From Stenotrophomonas maltophilia (GTDB taxonomy: Bacteria > Pseudomonadota > Gammaproteobacteria > Xanthomonadales > Xanthomonadaceae), in assembly GCF_006970445.1 (NCBI RefSeq), contig NZ_CP033877.1:2550750-2614749 (forward strand): a stretch of DNA of 64,000 bases. The letters run 5' to 3'. Each line of letters begins with the position of its first letter. The stretch's first letter is position 1. Position numbers and translations under genes: made by a program. Under the pieces are notes generated by a model, which had not been told where the DNA came from, searched no databases, and saw only the letters and a list, made by a program, of their open reading frames with translations. Below, piece after piece: positions 42,054-50,368 of this stretch.

Positions 42054-43088
42054 ATGCTCAAGTTGACCCGCATCGCTGCCGTCGCCCTGATCGGCCTGGC
42101 CGTGCTGCTGGCGCTGATCGCCTTCATGATCGGGCGCAAACCGGCCGCACCGGTCACGGTCGCACCAATCGCCCATAGCGAGGCGCAGGCGATCACCGTG
42201 GTGGAGGCCGTGGCACGGCTGCCCGCCGGCGAACCGATCAGCGCCAACGGCCTGCGCCTGGCCCAGCGCACCTCACCCGTTGCCGGTGCCGCCACCAGCA
42301 TCGCCGCCGTGGTCGGCAAGGTGCCGGTACAGGACATTGCCGAAGGCAGCCCGATCAACAGCAGCGCGCTGGCACAGGGCTTCTCGCTGCAGCTGCGGCC
42401 GGGCGAGCGCGCACTGGCCGTGCCCGTGGACGAACTGGTCGGTGCCGGCAACCGCATCCTTCCCGGTGATTTCGTCGACGTCTTCCTCAACCTGCGCAAC
42501 GCCCAGCCCAACATCAACAGCCCTGGCGAAGCCGCGCAGACGCGCCTGCTGCTGTCGCGCCTGCGCGTCCTGAGCTATGGCCAGCAGGACATCGTGCCGG
42601 TGGCCACAGAGGCGACTTCCAACAGCGAGGCCGACACCCGCAACGACCCGCGCGCAGCCGACATCACCGGAAGTGGCAGCACGCACAGCAGCAATGAAGC
42701 CCCGCAACCCGCACGCAGCGCGGTGCTGGCGGTACCCGTGGCCGACGCCAACCGGCTGCTGCTGGGTGCACAGCAGGGCAAGCTGTTCCTGGCCCTGCGC
42801 AATCCCGCCGATACCGGCCTGCCCGACCTGGCGCTGTTCCCGCAATCGCGCGGTGTGATCGACCCGCTGCGCGGGCTCGACGCAGAGCAGCAGGTGGCCC
42901 TGCAGCGGCCGGAGAACCACGCCTTTGCCGGCATCGACGGGGACGCGCTGGCCGGACGCGGCAGTGCCCCGCCACGCAGCAACCCGGATGCACCGGCGCG
43001 CGCGCCGGCGCCACGTCGCAGCGCCCCGCGCGCGTCGGGAATCGAGATCATCCGTGGCGACAGTTCCGCCCCCCGTGGCTCCCTTTGA
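42054..43088 (+). CDS. cpaB: Flp pilus assembly protein CpaB/RcpC
   Basis: The protein has 344 residues. One N-terminal membrane segment (AVALIGLAVLLALIAFMIG), then a SAF-like domain (VEAVARLPAGEPISANGL) and RAVAVPVDE-like core (ALAVPVDELVGAGNRILPGDFVDV), as in CpaB. It acts in the periplasm with the secretin. The C-terminal 60 residues are Pro/Ala/Arg-rich and disordered. Confidence 0.9.
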   Translation: MLKLTRIAAVALIGLAVLLALIAFMIGRKPAAPVTVAPIAHSEAQAITVVEAVARLPAGEPISANGLRLAQRTSPVAGAATSIAAVVGKVPVQDIAEGSPINSSALAQGFSLQLRPGERALAVPVDELVGAGNRILPGDFVDVFLNLRNAQPNINSPGEAAQTRLLLSRLRVLSYGQQDIVPVATEATSNSEADTRNDPRAADITGSGSTHSSNEAPQPARSAVLAVPVADANRLLLGAQQGKLFLALRNPADTGLPDLALFPQSRGVIDPLRGLDAEQQVALQRPENHAFAGIDGDALAGRGSAPPRSNPDAPARAPAPRRSAPRASGIEIIRGDSSAPRGSL

Positions 43089-43106
43089 CCTGCATCGAGT
43101 GCATCC

Positions 43107-44465
43107 ATGACCGAACGTCGCCGCCGTCCACGCATCTCCCCCCGCCAGCGCTGGCTGGCCCTGCTGCTGGTGCTGCTGGCACCGGCAACGAGCGTGGCCG
43201 CCGACGACCTGGTGCTGCAGGCCCGTGAGCAGCGTCCCTGGAACCTGCCTGCCGACCTGGAGCGGGTGGCCATTGCCGACCCTGGCGTGGCCGACATCGT
43301 GATGCTGCGCGGCCAGCGCCAGGCGCTGCTGGTCGGCAAGATGCCCGGCACCACCACCCTGCTGCTGTGGCACCGCAAACAGGCTGAGCCGCAGCGGTTG
43401 ACGGTAAGGGTGCAGAGCGCCGTACAGGGTGCCGCCAGTACCGGTGGCAACGATCTGGTGTTCACCCAGCAGGACCAGCAGGGCCTGTTGCAGGGAAGCA
43501 CCGACAGTGTGCTCTCGCACATGCAGGAGCAACGCACCGCCGCGATGGCGCTGGGCAAGGACGGCATGCTTGCCGACACCTCCACCATCAGCAGTGGTGG
43601 CGTGGTCCAGGTCGAGGTCAAGGTGGTCGAATTCAACAAGACCGCGATGAAGCAGATTGGCATCAACTTCCAGAACCGCAACGGCGGCTTCGCCTATGGC
43701 TTCGCACGGCCCGGTACCGGGTTGCCGGGCAACACCGGCGTACTGCCAGGCATGAAGGAAGGCAACGTCAGCAACGAAGCGGTATCACCGATTTCCTCGG
43801 CATTCCGCCTGGTGTTCGGATCGACCAAGGGGCTGTGGAACGCCGACGTCGAACTGCTGCAGAGCAATGGCATGGCCCGCGTACTGGCCGAGCCGACACT
43901 GGTGGCACTGTCCGGGCAAAGCGCCAGCTTCCTGGCCGGTGGCGAACTGCCGATCCTGGAACCGCAGGGGCTCGGTACCACCACCATCACCTACAAGCCC
44001 TTCGGCATCGGCCTGACGGTGACCCCGACCGTGCTGGCGGCGAACCGGATCGCACTGAAGGTCGCGCCCGAAGCGAGCGACCTGGACTACAGCAATTCCA
44101 TCATGCTCAACAACGTGCAGATCCCCTCGATCACCACCCGCCGCGCCGACACCACGGTCGAGCTGGGCGATGGTGAGAGCTTCGTCATCGGTGGCCTGGT
44201 CAGCTCCAACATCGTCTCCAACGTCAGCAAGATTCCGCTACTGGGCGACCTGCCGATCATCGGTTCGTTCTTCCGCAACTTCGACTACAAGCGCCAGGAC
44301 AAGGAACTGGTGATCATCGTCACCCCGCGCCTGGTGCAGCCGCTGGCACGCAACGCCGAACTGCCGCTGCCTGGCGAGCGCGAAGCCAAGCCGCATCTTC
44401 CCGAGTGGGGTTCCTGGTTGCTGGGTCCGGTCAGCCAGGACCCGGTGCCCGGGTTCTCGCGCTGA
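43107..44465 (+). CDS. cpaC: Tad secretin CpaC/RcpA
   Basis: The protein has 452 residues with a signal peptide (about 1-31, ATSVAA). An N-terminal pilus-assembly domain (PADLERVAIADPGVADIVML) is followed by the secretin core (VEVKVVEFNKTAMKQIGINF, RVLAEPTLVALSGQSASFLAGGELPI, GDGESFVIGGLVS, PLLGDLPIIGSFFR). It forms the outer-membrane pore of the pilus. 18 bp after cpaB. Confidence 0.93.
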   Translation: MTERRRRPRISPRQRWLALLLVLLAPATSVAADDLVLQAREQRPWNLPADLERVAIADPGVADIVMLRGQRQALLVGKMPGTTTLLLWHRKQAEPQRLTVRVQSAVQGAASTGGNDLVFTQQDQQGLLQGSTDSVLSHMQEQRTAAMALGKDGMLADTSTISSGGVVQVEVKVVEFNKTAMKQIGINFQNRNGGFAYGFARPGTGLPGNTGVLPGMKEGNVSNEAVSPISSAFRLVFGSTKGLWNADVELLQSNGMARVLAEPTLVALSGQSASFLAGGELPILEPQGLGTTTITYKPFGIGLTVTPTVLAANRIALKVAPEASDLDYSNSIMLNNVQIPSITTRRADTTVELGDGESFVIGGLVSSNIVSNVSKIPLLGDLPIIGSFFRNFDYKRQDKELVIIVTPRLVQPLARNAELPLPGEREAKPHLPEWGSWLLGPVSQDPVPGFSR

Positions 44466-44537
44466 ATCCATGATGCCTGCGATACCACGCCCATGCCCTA
44501 CGCCACTGCCCAGCCGCTGCATCCGCAAGGACCCCCG

Positions 44538-45749
44538 ATGAACCTGGTCCTGTATGGAATGGATCGCGAACTGCTGCCCCGGCTGGCTGCCAAGCTGCCG
44601 CCGAGCACCACGCTGCATTGGCAGGACAGCAACGCTCCTACCTCCGCGCAGGACCTGCAACGCGGCCCGCAGAGCCTGGTGCTGCTCGACTTCCGGCCCG
44701 AGCATGCGGCCGCGTCGAGCGTCCTGGCACAGCAGCTGCAGCAGACCCAGCCGGACCTGCCCCTGGTCGCGGTCGGCGCCACCAGCGCCGGCCAGGTTGA
44801 GGGCGTGGTGATCGCGCTGCGCGCTGGCCTGCGCGATGTGCTGGACCTGGACAGCGACAACACCGGCATCGAGGCCGCCCTGCGGCGTGCGCTGTCACCA
44901 CGCCCGGCCGCCGTGGCCCAGCACGCGCACAAGGCGCGTCTGGTTGTGCTGCTGGGCGTACGCGCCGGCGTCGGCACCAGCACGCTGGCCGCGCATCTTT
45001 CGGTGCTTGCGCAGCAGACGCGCGCACTGGCCCAGGGCGACGCGCTGCAGCAGGACGGCCTGCTGATGGAACTGGCGCAGCCGTCCGGTGACCTCGCCCT
45101 GTACCTCAATCTCGACAGCCGCTTCCACTACGAAGACGCACTGCGCAACGCCAGCCGCATCGATGCCACCCTCGCCCGCACGGCCATGGCCCGCCATGAC
45201 TCCGGGCTGGTGCTGCTGGATCGCGCCGGCGGCAGTGACGCCGTTCCGCCGTCCGACCCGGGTGCGCTGCTGCAGCGCCTGCGCGGTGTGTTTGCCAGCG
45301 TACTGTGCGATGCCGGCGGCTGCCCGCTGCGGCAACTTCCGCCCCTGTTGCTGGACCAGGCCGACGAGATCTGGCTGGTCACCGACGCTTCGATCGCCAC
45401 GCTGGTCTCGCTGGACCAGGCCCTGAAGCACCTGGCCGGCCAGCGCGAGCGCGAGAAGCGCCTGCAGCTGGTGATCAACCGCCACGACGACAGCAGCGGC
45501 ATGAGCCCGGAACAGATCGCGCGCCGCTTCGAAGTACCGCTGCTGGCGACGCTGCCCGAACGACCGCGCGTGCGCCTGGCCGCCAGCCAGGGCCACCTTC
45601 TGCTGCAGGATGCGCCGCGCGACCCCTATCTGCGTGCCCTCGCCCCGCTCGTGTCACGCCTGGATCCGGCCGCCTGCCCGGTCCAGCCGCATGGCCTGCG
45701 GGAAAGACTCTCCCTTGCCCTGGGTGGATCGCAATGGAAGACAAGGTAA
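44538..45749 (+). CDS. cpaE: TadZ/CpaE-like pilus localisation ATPase
   Basis: The protein has 403 residues from the ATG at 44538 (AAGGA 6 bp before). An N-terminal receiver-like domain is followed by a MinD/ParA-type domain whose deviant Walker A reads GVRAGVGTSTLAAHL, with RAGV in place of KGGV, and EIWLVTDASIATLVSLDQAL. It places the tad machine at its site in the cell. The lost signature lysine suggests weak ATPase, as for other TadZ. Confidence 0.87.
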   Translation: MNLVLYGMDRELLPRLAAKLPPSTTLHWQDSNAPTSAQDLQRGPQSLVLLDFRPEHAAASSVLAQQLQQTQPDLPLVAVGATSAGQVEGVVIALRAGLRDVLDLDSDNTGIEAALRRALSPRPAAVAQHAHKARLVVLLGVRAGVGTSTLAAHLSVLAQQTRALAQGDALQQDGLLMELAQPSGDLALYLNLDSRFHYEDALRNASRIDATLARTAMARHDSGLVLLDRAGGSDAVPPSDPGALLQRLRGVFASVLCDAGGCPLRQLPPLLLDQADEIWLVTDASIATLVSLDQALKHLAGQREREKRLQLVINRHDDSSGMSPEQIARRFEVPLLATLPERPRVRLAASQGHLLLQDAPRDPYLRALAPLVSRLDPAACPVQPHGLRERLSLALGGSQWKTR

Positions 45750-47083
45750 CCCCGTTCCCGCATGCCGTGGCCCGCCCGGTGCTGCCCGAAAGCACCCCGG
45801 GCCACCTGCCGTTCGCGCAGACCGAGCAGTACCAGAAAGTGCTGTCGGCTGCGCATGAGCATCTGCTCAACAGCATCGAGGACGAGCGCATCGACATCGA
45901 TTCCTGGGCACCGGACACCATCGCCCGCTGGGTGCAGGTGCAGACCGTGGGCTTCATCCAGGAGTGGCGCATCCCGATCAACGAAGAAGAGATGCAGGTG
46001 GTCGCCGAGGGCCTGGTCAAGGAGTTGACCGGTTTCGGCCCGCTGGACGACCTCCTGCATGACCCTTCCATCGAAGACATCCTGATCAACGGCTTCAAGG
46101 ACGTGCACGTTTCGCAGGGCGGCCAGCTCAAGCGCGCCACCCAGCGCTTCACCGATGACACCCACCTGCTGCGCATCCTGCGCCGCATCCTCGCGCCGCT
46201 CGGCCGCCGGCTGGATGATTCCAATCCGATGGTCGACGCGCGCCTGCCCAACGGTGGCCGCCTCAACGCGATCATCTCGCCGCTGGCGGTGGACGGACCG
46301 ATGGTGTCCATCCGCAAGTTCCGCAAGGATCCGTTCACCCCCGACGAACTGCTCGCCAAGGGCACCTTCGACGCGCCGATGCAGGCGCTGTTGAAGGCGA
46401 TGGTGCTGGGGCGCTGCAACATCCTGGTCTCCGGCGGCACCAGCTCGGGCAAGACCTCGCTGTTGAATGCCCTGGCCAGCTACGTGCCGGCCAACGAGCG
46501 TGTCATCACCGTGGAGGACACCGCCGAGCTTTCGCTGAACCATCCGCACGTGGTGCGCCTGGAAAGCAGGATCGGCGGCGCCGAGGGCCAGGGTGCGGTC
46601 AGCATCCGCGACCTGGTGCGCAACAGCCTGCGCATGCGCCCGGACCGTATCGTGGTCGGCGAAGTACGTGGCGCCGAAGTGCTGGAAATGCTGCAGGCGA
46701 TGAACACCGGCCACGACGGATCGATGGCCACCATCCACGCCAACACGCCGCGCGACTGCCTGTACCGCATCGAGATGCTGGCCGGCTTTGCTGGCTTCCA
46801 GGGCAGCGAGGACAGCCTGCGCCGGCAGATCGCCAGCGCCATTGATTTCATCGTGCAGATCTCACGACTGGGCAGCGGGCGCCGGGTGCTGGTCTCGATC
46901 ACCGAAATCACCGGGGTCAGCGACAACCTGATCACGACGCAGGAGATGTTCCGCCACGAGGTACAGATCGATGGCACCGGCCGCGAGACCGACCGCTGGA
47001 TCGGCCTGGGCTTCCATCCGCATTCGCACAAGCTGGAGCCGTTCCGCCAGCAGCTGCGCGAATCCCTCTACGGAGACTTCTGA
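45734..47083 (+). CDS. cpaF: Tad secretion ATPase TadA/CpaF
   Basis: The protein has 449 residues from the ATG at 45734, overlapping cpaE by 16 bp. It is a type II/IV secretion hexameric ATPase with Walker A GGTSSGKTSLLNAL, an Asp box and Walker B RPDRIVVGEVRG, and the His box (GSMATIHANTPRDCL). It powers Flp pilus assembly at the inner membrane. Confidence 0.95.
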   Translation: MEDKVTPFPHAVARPVLPESTPGHLPFAQTEQYQKVLSAAHEHLLNSIEDERIDIDSWAPDTIARWVQVQTVGFIQEWRIPINEEEMQVVAEGLVKELTGFGPLDDLLHDPSIEDILINGFKDVHVSQGGQLKRATQRFTDDTHLLRILRRILAPLGRRLDDSNPMVDARLPNGGRLNAIISPLAVDGPMVSIRKFRKDPFTPDELLAKGTFDAPMQALLKAMVLGRCNILVSGGTSSGKTSLLNALASYVPANERVITVEDTAELSLNHPHVVRLESRIGGAEGQGAVSIRDLVRNSLRMRPDRIVVGEVRGAEVLEMLQAMNTGHDGSMATIHANTPRDCLYRIEMLAGFAGFQGSEDSLRRQIASAIDFIVQISRLGSGRRVLVSITEITGVSDNLITTQEMFRHEVQIDGTGRETDRWIGLGFHPHSHKLEPFRQQLRESLYGDF

Positions 47084-47085
47084 GC

Positions 47086-48042
47086 ATGGGCACCGGCCTG
47101 CTGCTGGGCGTGTTGAGCATCATCTCGGTGCTGCTGGCGCTGGCCGTCTGGCTGTGGGGCACCGCCAGCAGCCGTGAGCAGCGCCAGGCCTCGCTGCAGC
47201 ATGCCGAGCAGCAGCTGGCCCGTGGCAGCGCGGCCGGTGCGGTACCGGCCGGGCCTGCCGTTGCGGCGGCCAATGATTCGGCCCGCCCTGCCAGCAGTGC
47301 GAACCGCGTACTGCCCTGGGACGACGTGTTGCAGCGTGCCGGCCTGCAGCCCGGCTGGAAGCTGCCGCTGATGCTGCTGGTGCCGGGACTGGTGCTTGCG
47401 GTCGTGGCGGCGATGCGGCTGGGCACGGCCTGGATGTTTCCGCTGACCCTGCTGCTGTACCTGCTGGGCTGCTGGCTGTGGGTGATGCGCCGGATCACGA
47501 AACTGCGTGCGCAACTGCTGCACCAGATGCCGGACTTCCTCGACAACCTGGTCCGCCTCACCGCGCTGGGCAACAGCCTGCAGGCCGCGTTCCAGGTGTC
47601 TTCGATGCAGACCAGCGCACCACTGCGTGGCCTGCTCGACACCACGGTGCGCTATGCGCGCAGCGGCATGGACCTGGATCGTGCATTGAGCCTGGCCGCG
47701 CAGCCGTACCGGATGGACGTGCTGAAAGTGCTGGCGGTGGTGATCGGGGTGAGCGTGCGTATCGGCGGCCGCGCCGACCAGATCCTGCAACGCATGGGCG
47801 ACTTCATGCGCGACCTGGAGCAGGCCCAGCAGGAGCTGGCGGCCACCACCTCGGAAACCCGCATGTCGGCCTGGGTACTGGGCCTGCTGCCACCAGCCAG
47901 TGCGGTGCTGATGGCGATCTCCAGCCCAGCGTTCTTCCAGCCGGTGCTGCACGACCCGCTCGGCCACAGGATCCTGCTGATCGCTCTGGGCCTTGAACTG
48001 CTCGGGGCGTTCCTGCTGTACCGCCTGGCCAAATCGCTATGA
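47086..48042 (+). CDS. tadB: Tad inner-membrane platform protein TadB
   Basis: The protein has 318 residues, 2 bp after cpaF. N-terminal membrane helix, then two hydrophobic segments, the T2SSF domain (FLDNLVRLTALGNSLQAAF, LDRALSLAAQPYRMDVLKVLAV) and C-terminal helices. TadB and TadC form the platform for the ATPase. Confidence 0.92.
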   Translation: MGTGLLLGVLSIISVLLALAVWLWGTASSREQRQASLQHAEQQLARGSAAGAVPAGPAVAAANDSARPASSANRVLPWDDVLQRAGLQPGWKLPLMLLVPGLVLAVVAAMRLGTAWMFPLTLLLYLLGCWLWVMRRITKLRAQLLHQMPDFLDNLVRLTALGNSLQAAFQVSSMQTSAPLRGLLDTTVRYARSGMDLDRALSLAAQPYRMDVLKVLAVVIGVSVRIGGRADQILQRMGDFMRDLEQAQQELAATTSETRMSAWVLGLLPPASAVLMAISSPAFFQPVLHDPLGHRILLIALGLELLGAFLLYRLAKSL

Positions 48043-48070
48043 CAGGCCGCCGCCACCCCGGAGGTGCACG

Positions 48071-49006
48071 ATGAGCGCCAGCGCCTGGTTCGCCCTCTCG
48101 CTGCTGGTACTGGCTGCGGGCGTCGCCCTGCTCGGCATTGCCGGCTGGGTGCGCAGCCATCGCGAGCACCGCACCTCGGCTACGCTGAAAACCGCCCTGC
48201 AGCCACGCGAGGAAACCCGCGACACCGAGGCCACGCGCCGCGACTCGCTGGGCTGGCTCGAGCGCTTCGGGCGCTCGCTCAGTGGCGGCCGCCTGGAGGC
48301 CGCGCTGCTGGCCAACGAGGACAAGCTGCTGCTGGACCTGGCCGGCTGGAACACGCGCCGTGGCACCGCCATCTATCTCGGCCTGCGCCTGTTGCTTGCC
48401 CTGCTGGTGCTGGCCCTGGCGCTGGCGTTCAGCAGCGCGCATGGGCTGGCCAAGGTGATGGTGGTGATCGGTGCGCTGGCGGCCGGGCTGCTGCTGCCCA
48501 AGTTCGTGCTGTCGTCGTGGGTCAAGCGCCGCCGCCGCGCGGTCGACAACGAGCTGCCCTTGCTGATCGACCTGCTGCGGCTGCTGCAGGGCGTGGGCTT
48601 CAGCATGGACCAGAGCCTGCAGACACTGGGCGACAAGCTGCGCGATGCATTGCCGGTACTGGGCGGCGAGCTGCAGGAAGCCAATGTGGCCTACACCCAC
48701 GGCCGCACCCGTGCGCAGTCATTGCGGCGGTTGAGCGAGGTCTACGCCGATGACGACCTGACCAGCCTGATGCAGCTGATCCTGCAGGTACATGCGCACG
48801 GCGGCGCCGTGCAGGAACCGCTGCGCCAGTTCAGCATCCGCCTGCGCGAACAGCGCCGCAACACCTTGAAGGAAAAGGTCGGCAAGCTCTCGGTGAAGAT
48901 GACCGTGGTGATGATGCTGACCCTGTTGCCGGCCCTGATGCTGGTGCTTGCCGGTCCAGCGCTCGTCGCGCTGGCCACCACCATGTCCAAGATGGGATCT
49001 CCCTGA
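48071..49006 (+). CDS. tadC: Tad inner-membrane platform protein TadC
   Basis: The protein has 311 residues from the ATG at 48071 behind GGAGGT. T2SSF domain (LPLLIDLLRLLQGVGFSMDQ, RSLRRLSEVYADDDLTSL) with four membrane helices. Its TGA overlaps the ATG of tadD by one base. Confidence 0.92.
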   Translation: MSASAWFALSLLVLAAGVALLGIAGWVRSHREHRTSATLKTALQPREETRDTEATRRDSLGWLERFGRSLSGGRLEAALLANEDKLLLDLAGWNTRRGTAIYLGLRLLLALLVLALALAFSSAHGLAKVMVVIGALAAGLLLPKFVLSSWVKRRRRAVDNELPLLIDLLRLLQGVGFSMDQSLQTLGDKLRDALPVLGGELQEANVAYTHGRTRAQSLRRLSEVYADDDLTSLMQLILQVHAHGGAVQEPLRQFSIRLREQRRNTLKEKVGKLSVKMTVVMMLTLLPALMLVLAGPALVALATTMSKMGSP

Positions 49007-49902
49007 TGCCTGCCCTGCGCCCCCCCTGCCTGCTGCTTGCCGTCGCCCTCGCCGCCCTGGCCAGTGGCTGTGCCTCGACCACGCCAAAGTACGTGCAGGC
49101 GCCCAGCCTTGCACCGCCGGAACCCGATCCGCAGGACAGCCGCAACGCCTACCTGGAGCTGATCGAACGCATGCAGCAGCAGGGTGCGTGGTATGCCTCG
49201 CTGGCCCATGTGGAGGCGTTCCGCCAGCGCTATGGCGATCGTCCCGCCTTGCGCCTGCTGCAGGCCGACGCACTGCGCGAGACCGGCCAGACCGATGCGG
49301 CGGTCGCGTTGTACCGCGAGCTGTCCAGCGGGCCGCAGGCCGCCGCAGCCGCCCATGGCCTCGGCCTGATCGCCGCACGCCGCGACGACGATGCCGGCAG
49401 CGAACAGGCCCTGGCGCGCGCGACGCAGTTGCAGCCCTTGAACACCGATTACTTGGGCGACCTGGGCTATGCACGGCTGCGCGCGGGCCAGTTCGACCAG
49501 GCCCGCGAACCGCTGGCCAAGGCCCTGGAGCTTTCACCCGGCAACGCCAAGGCCACGGCCAATCTCGCACTCTGGGCAGTGCTGCGCGGCGACCAGGCCA
49601 CCGCAGAGCGCCTGGCGGCCCAGGCCAACCTCAACGACGAAACGCGCCGCAGCATCCAGCAGCAGGCCCAGCAGATCCGCACGCGCCTGCAACAGCGGCA
49701 GGCCGCTGCCACGCCTGCCTTCAACGCATCCGCACCTGCGCACACGGCCAGCGTCGAAGGCGGCGCTCGTGCATCGGGCAGCGCACGGCTGGCGGCCGAA
49801 CCACGCCGCGATCCGCGTGACGAGCGCGATCCGCAGCGCCTGCCACCGTCGATGCTGGAACGCTTCAGCACCACCGAACACCCGACCGGAAGCACACCAT
49901 GA
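49006..49902 (+). CDS. tadD: TPR lipoprotein TadD
   Basis: The protein has 298 residues. Lipoprotein signal LAALASGC (Cys at about residue 23), then tetratricopeptide-type helices (DSRNAYLELIERMQQQGAWY, GDRPALRLLQADALRETGQ, LNTDYLGDLGYARLRAGQ). TadD helps place the secretin in the outer membrane. The Ala/Arg-rich C-terminal third is poorly conserved. ATGA overlap with the next gene. Confidence 0.87.
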   Translation: MPALRPPCLLLAVALAALASGCASTTPKYVQAPSLAPPEPDPQDSRNAYLELIERMQQQGAWYASLAHVEAFRQRYGDRPALRLLQADALRETGQTDAAVALYRELSSGPQAAAAAHGLGLIAARRDDDAGSEQALARATQLQPLNTDYLGDLGYARLRAGQFDQAREPLAKALELSPGNAKATANLALWAVLRGDQATAERLAAQANLNDETRRSIQQQAQQIRTRLQQRQAAATPAFNASAPAHTASVEGGARASGSARLAAEPRRDPRDERDPQRLPPSMLERFSTTEHPTGSTP

Positions 49903-50360
49903 CTGCGATGCGCCTGACCCGACGCCTGTTGCCCGTGCTGTCCTGCCTGCTTGTTGCCGGTGCGGTGCAGGCACAGCAACAGCCATTGACCGGACAGATG
50001 CTCGGTGGCCCCTCGCCGTCGGCACCGGCCACGGCGCCGATGCAGGCCGAGCCGCTTCCCACCGTGGAGTTGGCCGCACCGGCCGCACCCGCCGCGGGGA
50101 TTGCGGCGCAACCGGCAACCGTCGCAACCGACGTTGCGCCGCCCGCAGCACCGCGCGCGCGCCTGCAGAGCGGCGAGGCCACCCGCAACCTGTTCCGCAT
50201 GCAGGCGTCCGGGCAGCAGGCCGGCCAGCGCCTGCCGATCCTGGGCGACCAGGCCACGCTGAGCTATGCGCGTTACCTGAAGAGCTTTGAACACGAGATC
50301 CCGGACTTCTTTGAGACCGATGTTGCCCGGTCCAAGGACGCCTCTTCCTCCGGACGCTGA
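49899..50360 (+). CDS. DUF3613-family protein of the tad operon
   Basis: The protein has 153 residues with a signal peptide (about 1-26, VQA). A low-complexity Ala/Pro linker leads to a C-terminal conserved segment GEATRNLFRMQASGQQAGQR and YLKSFEHEIPDFF, the DUF3613 core found next to tad genes in beta- and gamma-proteobacteria. Its role in pilus assembly is unknown. Confidence 0.8.
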   Translation: MTAMRLTRRLLPVLSCLLVAGAVQAQQQPLTGQMLGGPSPSAPATAPMQAEPLPTVELAAPAAPAAGIAAQPATVATDVAPPAAPRARLQSGEATRNLFRMQASGQQAGQRLPILGDQATLSYARYLKSFEHEIPDFFETDVARSKDASSSGR

Positions 50361-50368
50361 GGTCGGCC